From Candidatus Omnitrophica bacterium UBA6233 (GTDB lineage Bacteria > Omnitrophota > Gorgyraeia > Gygaellales > Profunditerraquicolaceae), in assembly GCA_002440965.1 (NCBI GenBank), contig DJWJ01000034.1, positions 636 to 28,535 on the forward strand: a DNA stretch of 27,900 bases. The letters run 5' to 3'. Made by a program: the position numbers and the translations under genes. The notes beneath the pieces are model-generated. The model made no database searches and had not been told where the DNA came from. It saw nothing but the letters and a program-made list of their open reading frames with translations. Shown in pieces: positions 16,637 to 23,945 of this stretch. Position 1 is the stretch's first letter. Every line of letters begins with the position of its first letter.

Positions 16637-17123
16637 TCTTATTTATCAGGTTAGTAGTGGAAAGCCCCTCTACTAATTTTATTGTCGCAACTTTTCCGCC
16701 GTAAGAAGCGACGAAATCGCTTCCCGCTATTTTACTTTTACTCCAATCCGCTCCTTTTACCAAAATATCCGGTTTAATTTCAGTAATCACCGCTAAAGGA
16801 GTGGTTTCTTTGAATAAGACAAGATAATCTATACTTTCTAAAGCCGATAAAAGTTTTAACCGGTAATTTTGGCTGACAACCGGCCTGTCTTTGCCTTTGA
16901 TTTTTCGTATGGAAGAATCGCTATTTACCGCCACAACCAAGATATCTCCTTTATTTTTCGCGTCGTGAAGATATTTAGCGTGGCCATAATGCAAAATATC
17001 GAAGCATCCATTGGTAAAAACTATTTTTCTGCCCTGTTTCTTTAATTTTGCGATTTCCCTCTTAAGTTCCCGAAGAGTAACAATCTTCCTGGTTAAGAGA
17101 GGTTTTCTTCCACTAGTTCGCAT
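16620..17123 (-). CDS. hldE2: D-glycero-beta-D-manno-heptose 1-phosphate adenylyltransferase (HldE domain II, RfaE2)
   Basis: A 167-residue cytidylyltransferase-fold enzyme that joins heptose 1-phosphate to AMP to give ADP-heptose for the LPS inner core. The nucleotide-binding motif is TNGCFDILHYGHAKYL (HYGH as the HxGH signature), followed by VAVNSD, GKDRPV and LVKGADW. The protein contains only the C-terminal half of the E. coli HldE fusion, and the kinase half is not in this window. It overlaps gmhA by 31 bp and thiD2 by 17 bp, so translation is probably coupled. Function is assigned by family and by adjacency to gmhA. Confidence 0.92.
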   Translation of the reverse strand: MRTSGRKPLLTRKIVTLRELKREIAKLKKQGRKIVFTNGCFDILHYGHAKYLHDAKNKGDILVVAVNSDSSIRKIKGKDRPVVSQNYRLKLLSALESIDYLVLFKETTPLAVITEIKPDILVKGADWSKSKIAGSDFVASYGGKVATIKLVEGLSTTNLINKIAKAK

Positions 17124-17659
17124 ACAATGTGCCCTATGGTAATATGGGCCTCCTGAATCCGGGCGGTAATCCCCGAAGGGACAACCAGAGAGACATCCGC
17201 TAATTTTACCAGCTCTCCCCCGTCGCCACCGGTCAAAGCAATTGTTTTCAGGCCCATTTTCCTGGCTTGTTTAAAACCCAATGCCACGTTTTTGGCCTTG
17301 CCGCTGGTAGATATACCCAATGCCACATCCAGTTTTCCGGCGAGCGCCTCAAGCTGGCGGGAAAAAACCGTCTCGTAACCGAAATCATTCGCTAAAGCCG
17401 TAATTATCGAAGTATTGGTGGTTAAGGCTAACGCGGCTAACGCGGGACGGTCTTTTTTAAACCTGCCGACTAATTCCGCGACTATATGCTGGGCGTCGCT
17501 GGCTGAACCGCCATTTCCAAATACAATCAGTTTGCCGCCTTTTTTAATGGAGTCGATTACGATTTCAGATATCTGCAGGATCTGGCTGATGTTGTTTTTT
17601 AACAACTCTTCCTTAATCTGGATACTATCCAGAATAATTTCCCTAATCCTCTCTCTCAT
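17093..17659 (-). CDS. gmhA: Phosphoheptose isomerase
   Basis: A 188-residue SIS-domain protein that converts sedoheptulose 7-phosphate to heptose 7-phosphate, the first step toward ADP-heptose. It shows the sugar-phosphate binding segment GNGGSASDAQHIVAEL, the GmhA phrases LTTNTSIITALANDFGYE and GISTSGKAKNV, LTGGDGG, and the C-terminal RIQEAHITIGHIVCELVE with the metal- and substrate-binding Glu and His. Length is typical. It is followed by the overlapping hldE2-like gene. A GGAAGGGG tract precedes the ATG, 42 bp after pfk. Confidence 0.95.
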   Translation of the reverse strand: MRERIREIILDSIQIKEELLKNNISQILQISEIVIDSIKKGGKLIVFGNGGSASDAQHIVAELVGRFKKDRPALAALALTTNTSIITALANDFGYETVFSRQLEALAGKLDVALGISTSGKAKNVALGFKQARKMGLKTIALTGGDGGELVKLADVSLVVPSGITARIQEAHITIGHIVCELVEENLS

Positions 17660-17701
17660 CTTATCCCCTTCCTTTCCACATAAAAAGTGGAAACGGCATT
17701 C

Positions 17702-18733
17702 TTAGCCAAAAAATACCTTGGCGATATCATAAAGTTCCATATCAACGGTCTTAAGCGCCTTGACCGCATCGGATAAAGGAACATCGACTATCTTATTGCC
17801 TTGCAAGGCGACCATCCGGCCAAATTTCTTGTTCTTAATCAGTTCTACCGCGTTTACTCCGAATCTTGTTCCTAAAACCCTGTCGAAAGCTGTCGGCGAA
17901 CCGCCCCTTTGTATATGCCCAAGGACGCTTACCCTGGTTTCGTAACCGGTCCTCTTTTCTATTTCATTAGCCAGAGCCTCGCCAATGCCGCCCAAACGAA
18001 CATGGCCAAAAGAATCCAGCTTCTGCTCTTGGGTAACCATGCCTTTATCCCCGAATATGGCGCCTTCAGCCACAACAACGATGCTAAAGGTTTTACCGCG
18101 TCCATGCCTTTTTCTGATTATGCCGCAGACTTCTTCGACGTCAATCGGCACCTCGGGTATCAAAACAACATCCGCTCCTCCGGCAATGCCCGCTTCCACG
18201 GCAATCCAACCGGCATGCCTTCCCATAACTTCAGCTACGATAATCCGATGATGGCTTTCAGCAGTAGTGTGCAACCGGTCAATACATTCAGTCGCCACGT
18301 TTAAAGCCGTATCAAAACCAAAAGTATAATCTGTCGAAGAGAGATCATTATCTATAGTCTTGGGCACACCGACAATATTGGGTATACCATCCTTGGCTAA
18401 CTTAGAGGCAACGCCTAAAGTATCCTCTCCGCCCACAGCCACTAAAGCGTATAAACCCATCTTCTTGAAATTTTCTTTTACTTTATTTAAATCTTCTTCC
18501 TTTTTATAAGGATTGGTCCGGGAAGTCCCCAATATGGTTCCGCCTTTAGGCAGTATGCCCGAGACCGCTGCCAAATCCAGAACCATAGTGTCATTTTCAA
18601 CCAAACCTTTCCAGCCGTTCTTTACTCCAACCACTTCATAACCTTCCAATAACGATTTTCTGACCACCGCCCGGATAACCGGGTTTAAGCCGGGACAATC
18701 GCCGCCACCGGTTAAAATACCAACTCTGTTCAT
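17702..18733 (-). CDS. 6-phosphofructokinase, PPi-dependent type by sequence
   Basis: A 343-residue PfkA-family enzyme that phosphorylates fructose 6-phosphate. It shows GGDCPGLN at 10-17, the active site PKTIDND at 124-130, MGRHAGWIA and GHIQRGG. The two residues that set the phosphoryl donor are Asp104 (GGEDTLG) and Lys125 (PKTIDND). ATP enzymes carry Gly at both places, whereas Asp and Lys are those of pyrophosphate-dependent enzymes, as in the Amycolatopsis/group III type. It would therefore be reversible and use PPi, which is inferred from these residues. The start has GGGAGG 8 nt upstream. A candidate promoter at 18780-18809 would make it the first gene of a long operon. Confidence 0.93.
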   Translation of the reverse strand: MNRVGILTGGGDCPGLNPVIRAVVRKSLLEGYEVVGVKNGWKGLVENDTMVLDLAAVSGILPKGGTILGTSRTNPYKKEEDLNKVKENFKKMGLYALVAVGGEDTLGVASKLAKDGIPNIVGVPKTIDNDLSSTDYTFGFDTALNVATECIDRLHTTAESHHRIIVAEVMGRHAGWIAVEAGIAGGADVVLIPEVPIDVEEVCGIIRKRHGRGKTFSIVVVAEGAIFGDKGMVTQEQKLDSFGHVRLGGIGEALANEIEKRTGYETRVSVLGHIQRGGSPTAFDRVLGTRFGVNAVELIKNKKFGRMVALQGNKIVDVPLSDAVKALKTVDMELYDIAKVFFG

Positions 18734-18779
18734 CTAATTTCCTCCCTATTTAATATGTTAGCAAAAACTGTTAATGTCG

Positions 18780-18809
18780 AATATCAAAACCCAAAATTTG
18801 AAATGTCAA
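18780..18809 (-). promoter_or_regulatory. Candidate promoter of the pfk operon inside the repeat edge
   Basis: On the minus strand there is TTGACA (18804-18809), 18 bp, then GATATT (18780-18785, four of six consensus positions). The predicted start near 18773 leaves a leader of about 40 nt with GGGAGG before pfk. The -35 box belongs to the left edge of the AT-rich repeat, as it does in the other copy near 23816. Confidence 0.45.
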
Positions 18810-18934
18810 ATACCAAAGCTCAAAATTCAAAATAAGCACAAATGACAAATACCAAAGGTTAAAACTTTGGTTTTGATATTTCTATTTTGAGTTTTGGATT
18901 TATTTTGGATTTTGAATTTTGTCATTTGTCATTA
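18781..18934. repeat. AT-rich quasi-palindromic intergenic repeat, copy 1
   Basis: This element occupies most of the 273-bp gap between amaP and pfk. The left half is built of phrases such as AATGACAAATACCAAA and CTCAAAATTCAAAATAA, and the right half of their complements (TTTTGGATTTATTTTGG, TTTTGTCATTTGTCATT), meeting near AAAACTTTGG at about 18861. The right half is nearly identical over some 70 bp to the element at 23816-23945, and bases 18935-19006 continue as plain T-rich sequence. No protein is encoded. Confidence 0.85.
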
Positions 18935-19006
18935 AACTTTTTGGTTTTTAGATTGTGGTTTTGCCTTTTTACTTTTTGAATCTTGACTTTTATTCTCTGT
19001 CCGCCC

Positions 19007-19606
19007 TTACACCTTTGCGTAACCGCTAAATGGCACGGTAGGTTCTTCTTTTTCCGGCTCTTTTTTCTTTTTGTCTTCTGTAGCCGCTATTTTTGCAATA
19101 TGTATCTTTACATTAATCTGTTCTTCTATCCCTAGAACCTCCTGAATCTTACTTCTTGTGATATCCTGCAGGCGGGAGGTCAATTCCGGAATGTTGGCTT
19201 CTTTTTTCAGGATTACTCTCAAATCCACGCTTATACCGTTCTTGCCGGCAATTACATCCGGCTTCAATTCCTTTATTTCAGGGATAACTCCGGTGAGCCT
19301 GCGGATTAAATCTTCTACCGCTGACAAAGCTATAGTCACTTCTCCGGAAGCCGTATCAAAAGCAATGGTTTTTTCGCGCTGAAGCTGCCCCAAGATAAGA
19401 CGGGCGAAAGAAAAACTCACGAGAATCAACAATAACCCGGAAAGGCCGACAAGAAGGCGGGAATTCATACTACTCTGGGCCAAATTAATGAGGTTGCTTA
19501 TACTTTGCGGTTGAAAAAGGTTAAGGGCAAAAACAATCAAACCAATTCCGGCCAAAATAATCACTATCGCGTAAAACAATATTCCCAGAACCGTAAATAT
19601 TCTCAT
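19007..19606 (-). CDS. amaP: AmaP/Asp23-family membrane protein
   Basis: 199 residues. Two transmembrane helices lie at about 8-30 and 50-72, followed by an Asp23/Gls24-like domain at about 80-172 (EVTIALSAVEDLIRRLTGVIPEI ... ISVDLRVILKKEANIPEL) and a Lys/Glu-rich tail. This is the layout of AmaP, the membrane anchor for Asp23 in Gram-positive bacteria. The function in Gram-negatives is unknown. It follows accB-accC by 21 bp, and in Bacillus subtilis the Asp23-family gene yqhY occupies the same place and has been linked genetically to acetyl-CoA carboxylase. A GGGGGG run precedes the ATG. Confidence 0.85.
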   Translation of the reverse strand: MRIFTVLGILFYAIVIILAGIGLIVFALNLFQPQSISNLINLAQSSMNSRLLVGLSGLLLILVSFSFARLILGQLQREKTIAFDTASGEVTIALSAVEDLIRRLTGVIPEIKELKPDVIAGKNGISVDLRVILKKEANIPELTSRLQDITRSKIQEVLGIEEQINVKIHIAKIAATEDKKKKEPEKEEPTVPFSGYAKV

Positions 19607-19627
19607 ATTTTAGCCCCCCTTTTTTTG

Positions 19628-20992
19628 CTAATCCTTTATCCCGCTTTCCTCTTTAACCATATCCTGCACGAAATGCGTGGAAATATTCCCTTTCAAGAAA
19701 AGAGGATTTTCCATTAATTTAAGATGGAACGGGATTGTAGTCTTAATCGGTGAGATATGGAATTCGGTTAAAGCCCGGTGCATAATTTTAATCGCTTCCT
19801 GACGATCCTTGCCATGAACGATTAATTTTGCAATCAAAGAATCATAATAAGGAGGTATCTCATAACCGGCATAAATGTGCGTGTCCACGCGGACATTCGG
19901 CCCGCCGGGCAAAACAAGGGCCTCGATTTTTCCCGGAGAAGGCATAAAATTATTATCCGGATCTTCCGCATTTATCCGGCATTCAATTGCCGCTCCTCTA
20001 ATATGAACATCCTCCTGCTTGATTTTAAGTTTTTCTCCGGAAGCTATGCGTATCTGTTCTTTGATTAAATCTATCCCCGTAACCATTTCGGTAACCGGAT
20101 GCTCGACCTGAATGCGGGTATTCATCTCCATAAAATAAAAGTTGTTCGTTTTCTCATCCAAAAGAAACTCGATTGTGCCGCAACTCACGTAATTTACGGA
20201 TTTTATTCCCTTGAGAACCAATTCTCCCAGCCGCTTGCGCATTTTACTATCCACAACCGGCGAAGGCGATTCTTCCAGCAGCTTCTGGTGGCGCCTTTGA
20301 ATACTGCAATCGCGCTCGCCCAGCTGCAAAATATGGCCTGAGCGGTCAGCGATTACCTGAACCTCGATGTGACGGGGTTCTTCGATATATTTCTCGATAT
20401 AGACATTTGAATTGCCGAAATTTGCTTCTGCCTCCGACTGCGCAGTCATAAGGCTGGAAACCAGGGTAAGATCATTGTGACAAATCCGCATACCTTTGCC
20501 GCCGCCGCCGGCAGCAGCTTTTATAATTACCGGATAACCTATTGATTTGGCGATTTTCAAGGCTTCTTCTTTAGTCTTGATTGCCGCAGAGCTCCCCGGA
20601 ACAATAGGCAAACCCGCTTTATGCATACTCGACCGGGCTGCCATCTTATCCCCCATAAGCCGGATATTTTCAGGAGTAGGGCCGATGAAAGTAATCTTGC
20701 AGGATTCACAGATTTCGGCAAAGTGAGGATTTTCGGCTAGAAAACCGTAACCGGGATGGATTGCTTCAACATCGGTGATTTCCGCCGCGCTTATAATCGC
20801 GGGAATATTTAAATAACTATTGGCTGAGGCTGCCTGCCCAATACATATTGCTTCATCAGCCATACGCACATGCAAACAATTCCGGTCCGCCTGCGAATAT
20901 ACGGCAACTGTGCGTATACCTAACTCACGGCAAGCACGAATTATTCTTAAGGCGATTTCGCCTCTATTGGCAATAAGAATTTTTGAGAACAT
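19628..20992 (-). CDS. accC: Biotin carboxylase subunit of acetyl-CoA carboxylase
   Basis: A 454-residue ATP-grasp enzyme that carboxylates biotin on AccB with bicarbonate and ATP, the first half-reaction of fatty-acid synthesis. It shows the start MFSKILIANRGEIALRII, the glycine-rich lid AAAGGGGKGM, ERDCSIQRRHQKLLEE, MNTRIQVEHPVTE and ECRINAEDP. The ATG at 20992 is chosen because the family begins there. An in-frame ATG 18 codons upstream lies in the intergenic repeat and adds residues foreign to the family. The ribosome-binding site is poor, perhaps because the repeat at 21002-21097 was inserted between accB and accC. Confidence 0.97.
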   Translation of the reverse strand: MFSKILIANRGEIALRIIRACRELGIRTVAVYSQADRNCLHVRMADEAICIGQAASANSYLNIPAIISAAEITDVEAIHPGYGFLAENPHFAEICESCKITFIGPTPENIRLMGDKMAARSSMHKAGLPIVPGSSAAIKTKEEALKIAKSIGYPVIIKAAAGGGGKGMRICHNDLTLVSSLMTAQSEAEANFGNSNVYIEKYIEEPRHIEVQVIADRSGHILQLGERDCSIQRRHQKLLEESPSPVVDSKMRKRLGELVLKGIKSVNYVSCGTIEFLLDEKTNNFYFMEMNTRIQVEHPVTEMVTGIDLIKEQIRIASGEKLKIKQEDVHIRGAAIECRINAEDPDNNFMPSPGKIEALVLPGGPNVRVDTHIYAGYEIPPYYDSLIAKLIVHGKDRQEAIKIMHRALTEFHISPIKTTIPFHLKLMENPLFLKGNISTHFVQDMVKEESGIKD

Positions 20993-21001
20993 TTGATTAT
21001 A

Positions 21002-21097
21002 GATTAATTTCCAATTTCCAAGCCACGATGACGAATGAATTTCCAAACCCCAAGTTCCGATTTTGGATATTGAATCATTGGGATTTGGTGATTAATC
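21002..21097. repeat. Intergenic imperfect palindrome between accB and accC
   Basis: About 96 bp bounded by GATTAAT and its complement ATTAATC, with arms CCAATTTCCAAGC and TTGGGATTTGGTG as imperfect complements and phrases such as GAATGAATTTCCAAACCCC inside. It resembles the AT-rich repeats at 18781 and 23816 in style (CCAAA/TTTGG phrases) but is not closely similar in sequence. It separates two genes that are normally adjacent and ends 3 bp from the accB stop codon. Confidence 0.65.
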
Positions 21098-21100
21098 ATT

Positions 21101-21553
21101 TTATGCCGGTTCTATCAGGAATATGGACTGCCCGAATTCCACCGGTTCAGCATTATCCACGAGAATTTCTAAGATTTTACCCTTTACCTCTGACTTAATC
21201 TCATTCATTAATTTCATTGCTTCGATTATGCAAATGACCTGTCCGGGTTCAATATTCTGGCCTGCCTCCACAAATGGATTGGCTTCAGGGCTAGGAGCGC
21301 GGTAAAAAGTTCCAACCATAGGAGATTTTACTTCGACGGTCTTAACCAGCGGTTCCTTAGGAGGTTCAACCACCTGTTTTACTCCCGGGTTTGCCACCGC
21401 CTGCCTCTCTACCACGATGGGGCCGCTAAACCCATCTACGCCGGTTTGAGTCTTCTTGAGCCGGATACGCATACCGTCCTTTTCAATCTCAAGTTCCACC
21501 AAACCGTTTTCGTTCATAAGATTAACCATTTCTTTTATTTCTTTGACGTTCAT
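21101..21553 (-). CDS. accB: Biotin carboxyl carrier protein of acetyl-CoA carboxylase
   Basis: 150 residues. The N-terminal segment MNVKEIKEMVNLMNENGLVE is typical of AccB, a Pro/Val-rich linker spans about 45-72, and the biotinyl domain about 73-149 with EAMKLMNEI, where Lys114 is the biotinylation site. The 'thumb' region is present as APSPEANPFVEAGQ. It carries the carboxyl group between AccC and the carboxyltransferase, whose genes are not in the window. The start is ATG 21553, 13 bp after efp, with GAGG before it. Confidence 0.97.
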   Translation of the reverse strand: MNVKEIKEMVNLMNENGLVELEIEKDGMRIRLKKTQTGVDGFSGPIVVERQAVANPGVKQVVEPPKEPLVKTVEVKSPMVGTFYRAPSPEANPFVEAGQNIEPGQVICIIEAMKLMNEIKSEVKGKILEILVDNAEPVEFGQSIFLIEPA

Positions 21554-21566
21554 TTATGGCTCCTCT

Positions 21567-22142
21567 TTAATTGACCCGCTCTACATACTGGCCGGTGCGA
21601 GTATCCACTTTAATTCTGTCGCCTACATCAATGAACAAAGGCACCTGGATTGTCGCGCCAGTTTCAATTTCTGCCGGTTTAGTTCCGCTTTTGGCAGTAT
21701 CCCCTTTTATGCCGGGCTCTGTTCCGGTTATTTCAACCTCGATAAAATTAGGAAGGTTAACCGTAAGAACATCATCTTTATAAAAATACCCCATTACTTC
21801 AATATTATCTTTAAGAAACTTCGTATTATCGCCAATAGCTTCTTCGGCAACGGCAATCTCCTCGAAATTATCCTGATCCATAAAATGATACAACTGCCCG
21901 GAATTATACTGATACTGCAATTTCCTCTCATCCACAAAGGCCTGGTCAATCTTTTCGTCTCCGCGGAAAGTCTTTTCCTGAATGTTCGAATTCTTCATAT
22001 TCCTTAATCTCGCCCGCACAAAAGCCGCTCCCTTGCCGGGTTTGACATGCTGGGCGTCAACCACAACATAGACGACATCATCAACTAGTATAGTTACCCC
22101 TGATTTAATTTCATTTATCGATAGAGACACTGAGCACCTCAC
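21567..22142 (-). CDS. efp: Translation elongation factor P
   Basis: 191 residues with the three EF-P domains: KOW-like N-terminus (INEIKSGVTIL ... VKPGKGAAFVRARLRN), central OB domain and C-terminal OB domain (IDVGDRIKVDTRTGQYVER). EF-P relieves ribosome stalling at polyproline. The loop tip is PGKG, so Lys37 is the residue that would be modified. No modification-enzyme gene is in the window. The start is uncertain: GTG at 22142 (AGGA upstream, 32-bp overlap with pepP) gives MRCSVSLSINEI, whereas GTG four codons later at 22130 with GAGGTG before it would fit the family N-terminus better. Confidence 0.96.
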   Translation of the reverse strand: MRCSVSLSINEIKSGVTILVDDVVYVVVDAQHVKPGKGAAFVRARLRNMKNSNIQEKTFRGDEKIDQAFVDERKLQYQYNSGQLYHFMDQDNFEEIAVAEEAIGDNTKFLKDNIEVMGYFYKDDVLTVNLPNFIEVEITGTEPGIKGDTAKSGTKPAEIETGATIQVPLFIDVGDRIKVDTRTGQYVERVN

Positions 22143-23172
22143 ATCCTTTCCTAGTTACCAATACCATATCTTCTATTCTTATCCCAAACCTACCCGGAAG
22201 GTAAACAGCCGGCTCCACCGTAAAAACCATACCCGGAACCAAAATCCCGCTATTTCCGGATGATATCGACGGAGCCTCATGCGTTTCTAAACCGATTCCG
22301 TGGCCCAAGCTATGGCCGAAATATTTTGCATACCCTTTGCCAGCTATACAGTTACGGCTTAAAGCATCGATCCGGGAAATCTCTACTCCCGGTTTGATTT
22401 TCTCAATTGCCTTGCTTTGCGCTTTGAGAACAATGCCATAAACCGAGCGGGTAAGACTTTTTATTTTATCTAAAAAGAATACCCTTGTCAAGTCGGATTT
22501 ATACCCAAAATAGTCGACTCCGATATCAATTAATACCGTTTCATTCCGCTTAATCCTTTTTGGCCCCGGTTTATGGTGAGGAAAGGCTGAATTAGGCCCC
22601 GAGGCGACAATAATATCGAAAGCCGCCCCGATGGCGCCGTTATAGCGGATGAAACGCTCCAATTCTCCGGCTATCTCAATCTCTTTTAGGCCCGGCTTAA
22701 TGAAATCCCGGATAAATTCCAAACTTAACCCTGTAATCCTGAGAGCTTCCCTGATTTTTCTGATTTCATCAGGATCCTTAATCTGCCTCTGATTTTCGAT
22801 GAGATTATGGGTAGGGATAAAATAAAAGCCGGTCTTAAGAAGTCCCTTAATCTTTTTATACTCGGCATAAGGCATATACCTTTCTTCGAATCCAATTCTC
22901 TTTAAGCCTAGCTTAAGGCAGGTATCCGCGATAAGCGCAAATACAGAACCATTAATCTTTTTAAGGCTGGCTACGCCTTTAAGCTTAGAGCGCGCTTCTT
23001 CGGTATACCTGGAATCGGTAAAATAGATGTTTTCTTTATTCGAAATCAAAAGGTAGGCGTCGGATGCATCAAACCCGCTAAGATACGAAATATTGGCCGG
23101 AGACGAAACAATAAGACCGTCCAGATTTTCCTGCTTTAAGCGGTTTAATAAACTCTTTATGCGCGGGCTCAT
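22111..23172 (-). CDS. pepP: Xaa-Pro aminopeptidase/dipeptidase (M24 family)
   Basis: 353 residues. An N-terminal creatinase-like domain (about 1-125, SPANISYLSGFDASDAYLLI) is followed by the pita-bread catalytic domain. The dinuclear metal ligands are visible: Asp in VLIDIGVDYFGYKSDLTRVF (two Asp), His in FGHSLGHGIG, and Glu in FTVEPAVYLPG and GIRIEDM. It removes N-terminal residues before proline or cleaves Xaa-Pro dipeptides. The ATG shares a base with the aroQ stop (TAATG). The order aroQ-pepP-efp-accB-accC is conserved in distant phyla. Aminopeptidase and dipeptidase members cannot be separated confidently here. Confidence 0.93.
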   Translation of the reverse strand: MSPRIKSLLNRLKQENLDGLIVSSPANISYLSGFDASDAYLLISNKENIYFTDSRYTEEARSKLKGVASLKKINGSVFALIADTCLKLGLKRIGFEERYMPYAEYKKIKGLLKTGFYFIPTHNLIENQRQIKDPDEIRKIREALRITGLSLEFIRDFIKPGLKEIEIAGELERFIRYNGAIGAAFDIIVASGPNSAFPHHKPGPKRIKRNETVLIDIGVDYFGYKSDLTRVFFLDKIKSLTRSVYGIVLKAQSKAIEKIKPGVEISRIDALSRNCIAGKGYAKYFGHSLGHGIGLETHEAPSISSGNSGILVPGMVFTVEPAVYLPGRFGIRIEDMVLVTRKGCEVLSVSIDK

Positions 23173-23609
23173 TATACATCAAGCAAATCAAGTATAGCCT
23201 CAAGGCCCAAACTATAACTTTTAGAACCGAAGCCCATAATTGTGCCTTTGGCTACCGGGCTAATCAGCGATTTATGCCTGAACTCTTCCCGGGAATAGAT
23301 ATTGGACAGATGCACTTCTATAGTTAAAACGCCTGAAGCGGCTATAGCGTCCCTTATGGCAACGCTAGTGTGAGTATAAGCAGCCGGGTTGATTAAGATA
23401 GCGTCGAATTTCTTCTTGGCGCGGCCGACTAAATCCACAATCTGGCCTTCATGGTTGGATTGTTTAATGGTAAGAGCTGCCTTGCGTTTTTTGGCAATCT
23501 TCTTCAGTTCAGCATTTATCTGCGCCAAAGTAACCCTTCCGTAAACCTTGGGCTCTCTTTGCCCCAAGAGGTTTAAATTCGGGCCGTGAATGACCAGTAT
23601 CTTTTTCAT
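23172..23609 (-). CDS. aroQ: Type II 3-dehydroquinate dehydratase
   Basis: A 145-residue enzyme that removes water from 3-dehydroquinate to give 3-dehydroshikimate. It shows HGPNLNLLGQREP, the catalytic Tyr in KVYG, SNHEGQIVDL, INPAAYTHTSVAIRDA with the substrate-binding Asn, and EVHLSNIYSREEFRH with the catalytic His. Length is normal for the dodecameric type II enzyme. It begins 4 bp after the Trm112-like gene and is coupled to pepP by a one-base overlap. It acts directly after AroB, which is encoded at 5932-7017. Confidence 0.97.
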   Translation of the reverse strand: MKKILVIHGPNLNLLGQREPKVYGRVTLAQINAELKKIAKKRKAALTIKQSNHEGQIVDLVGRAKKKFDAILINPAAYTHTSVAIRDAIAASGVLTIEVHLSNIYSREEFRHKSLISPVAKGTIMGFGSKSYSLGLEAILDLLDV

Positions 23610-23613
23610 AATT

Positions 23614-23769
23614 TTAATCCTCTGCCTCGTCTAACAGCATTACCGGAATTCCGCCTTTTACGGGATATTTCCTGCCGCATTTTTTACAGACAATTTTTTT
23701 ATCTTTCAACTCCACATCCCCCTTACATCCGGGACAAGCCAAAATTTCGATTAGTTGTTTATCAATCAT
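23614..23769 (-). CDS. Trm112/YcaR-like small zinc-ribbon protein
   Basis: A 51-residue protein beginning MIDKQLIEILACPGC and ending MLLDEAED. Two Cys pairs, CPGC at 12-15 and CKKC at 28-31, form a likely zinc ribbon, followed by YPVKGGIPVML, which is typical of the Trm112-like (UPF0434/YcaR) family. In other organisms Trm112 activates methyltransferases, but the bacterial role is unclear. The ATG at 23769 opens the aroQ-acc operon, about 20 nt after the predicted transcription start. The short leader has little Shine-Dalgarno character (GGGA). Confidence 0.9.
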   Translation of the reverse strand: MIDKQLIEILACPGCKGDVELKDKKIVCKKCGRKYPVKGGIPVMLLDEAED

Positions 23770-23793
23770 CGATTTATTTCCCAAGTAAATTGA

Positions 23794-23821
23794 ATTACAT
23801 ATTTAATAGTTATAATGTCAA
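23794..23821 (-). promoter_or_regulatory. Sigma70-type promoter of the trm112-aroQ-pepP-efp-acc operon
   Basis: On the minus strand there is TTGACA (23816-23821, perfect), a 16-bp spacer, then TGTAAT (23794-23799, five of six). The predicted start near 23787 gives a leader of about 18-20 nt before the ATG at 23769. The -35 hexamer is the outer edge of AT-rich repeat copy 2. Confidence 0.6.
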
Positions 23822-23945
23822 ATGACAAAGCCCAAAATTCAAAATAAATTTAAATGACAAATACCAAATGACAAAACTTTGGTTTTGATATTTGTGTTTT
23901 GAGCTTTGGATTTATTTTGGATTTTTAATTTTGTCATTTGTCATT
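23816..23945. repeat. AT-rich quasi-palindromic intergenic repeat, copy 2
   Basis: About 130 bp. The left half runs TGTCAAATGACAAAGCCC ... AATGACAAATACC and the right half TTTTGATATTTGTG ... TTTTGTCATTTGTCATT, meeting at AAAACTTTGG (23874-23883). The right half matches copy 1 (18781-18934) almost base for base for some 70 bp. Its end overlaps the DUF1844 gene and supplies that gene's last codons and stop (23934-23945). Confidence 0.87.

Noticed and set aside
18752..18780. Promoter TCGACA-17-CATATT just upstream of pfk
   Set aside because: The predicted start would fall in the Shine-Dalgarno sequence GGGAGG, leaving an unusable leader of about 12 nt. The TTGACA/GATATT pair further upstream fits better.
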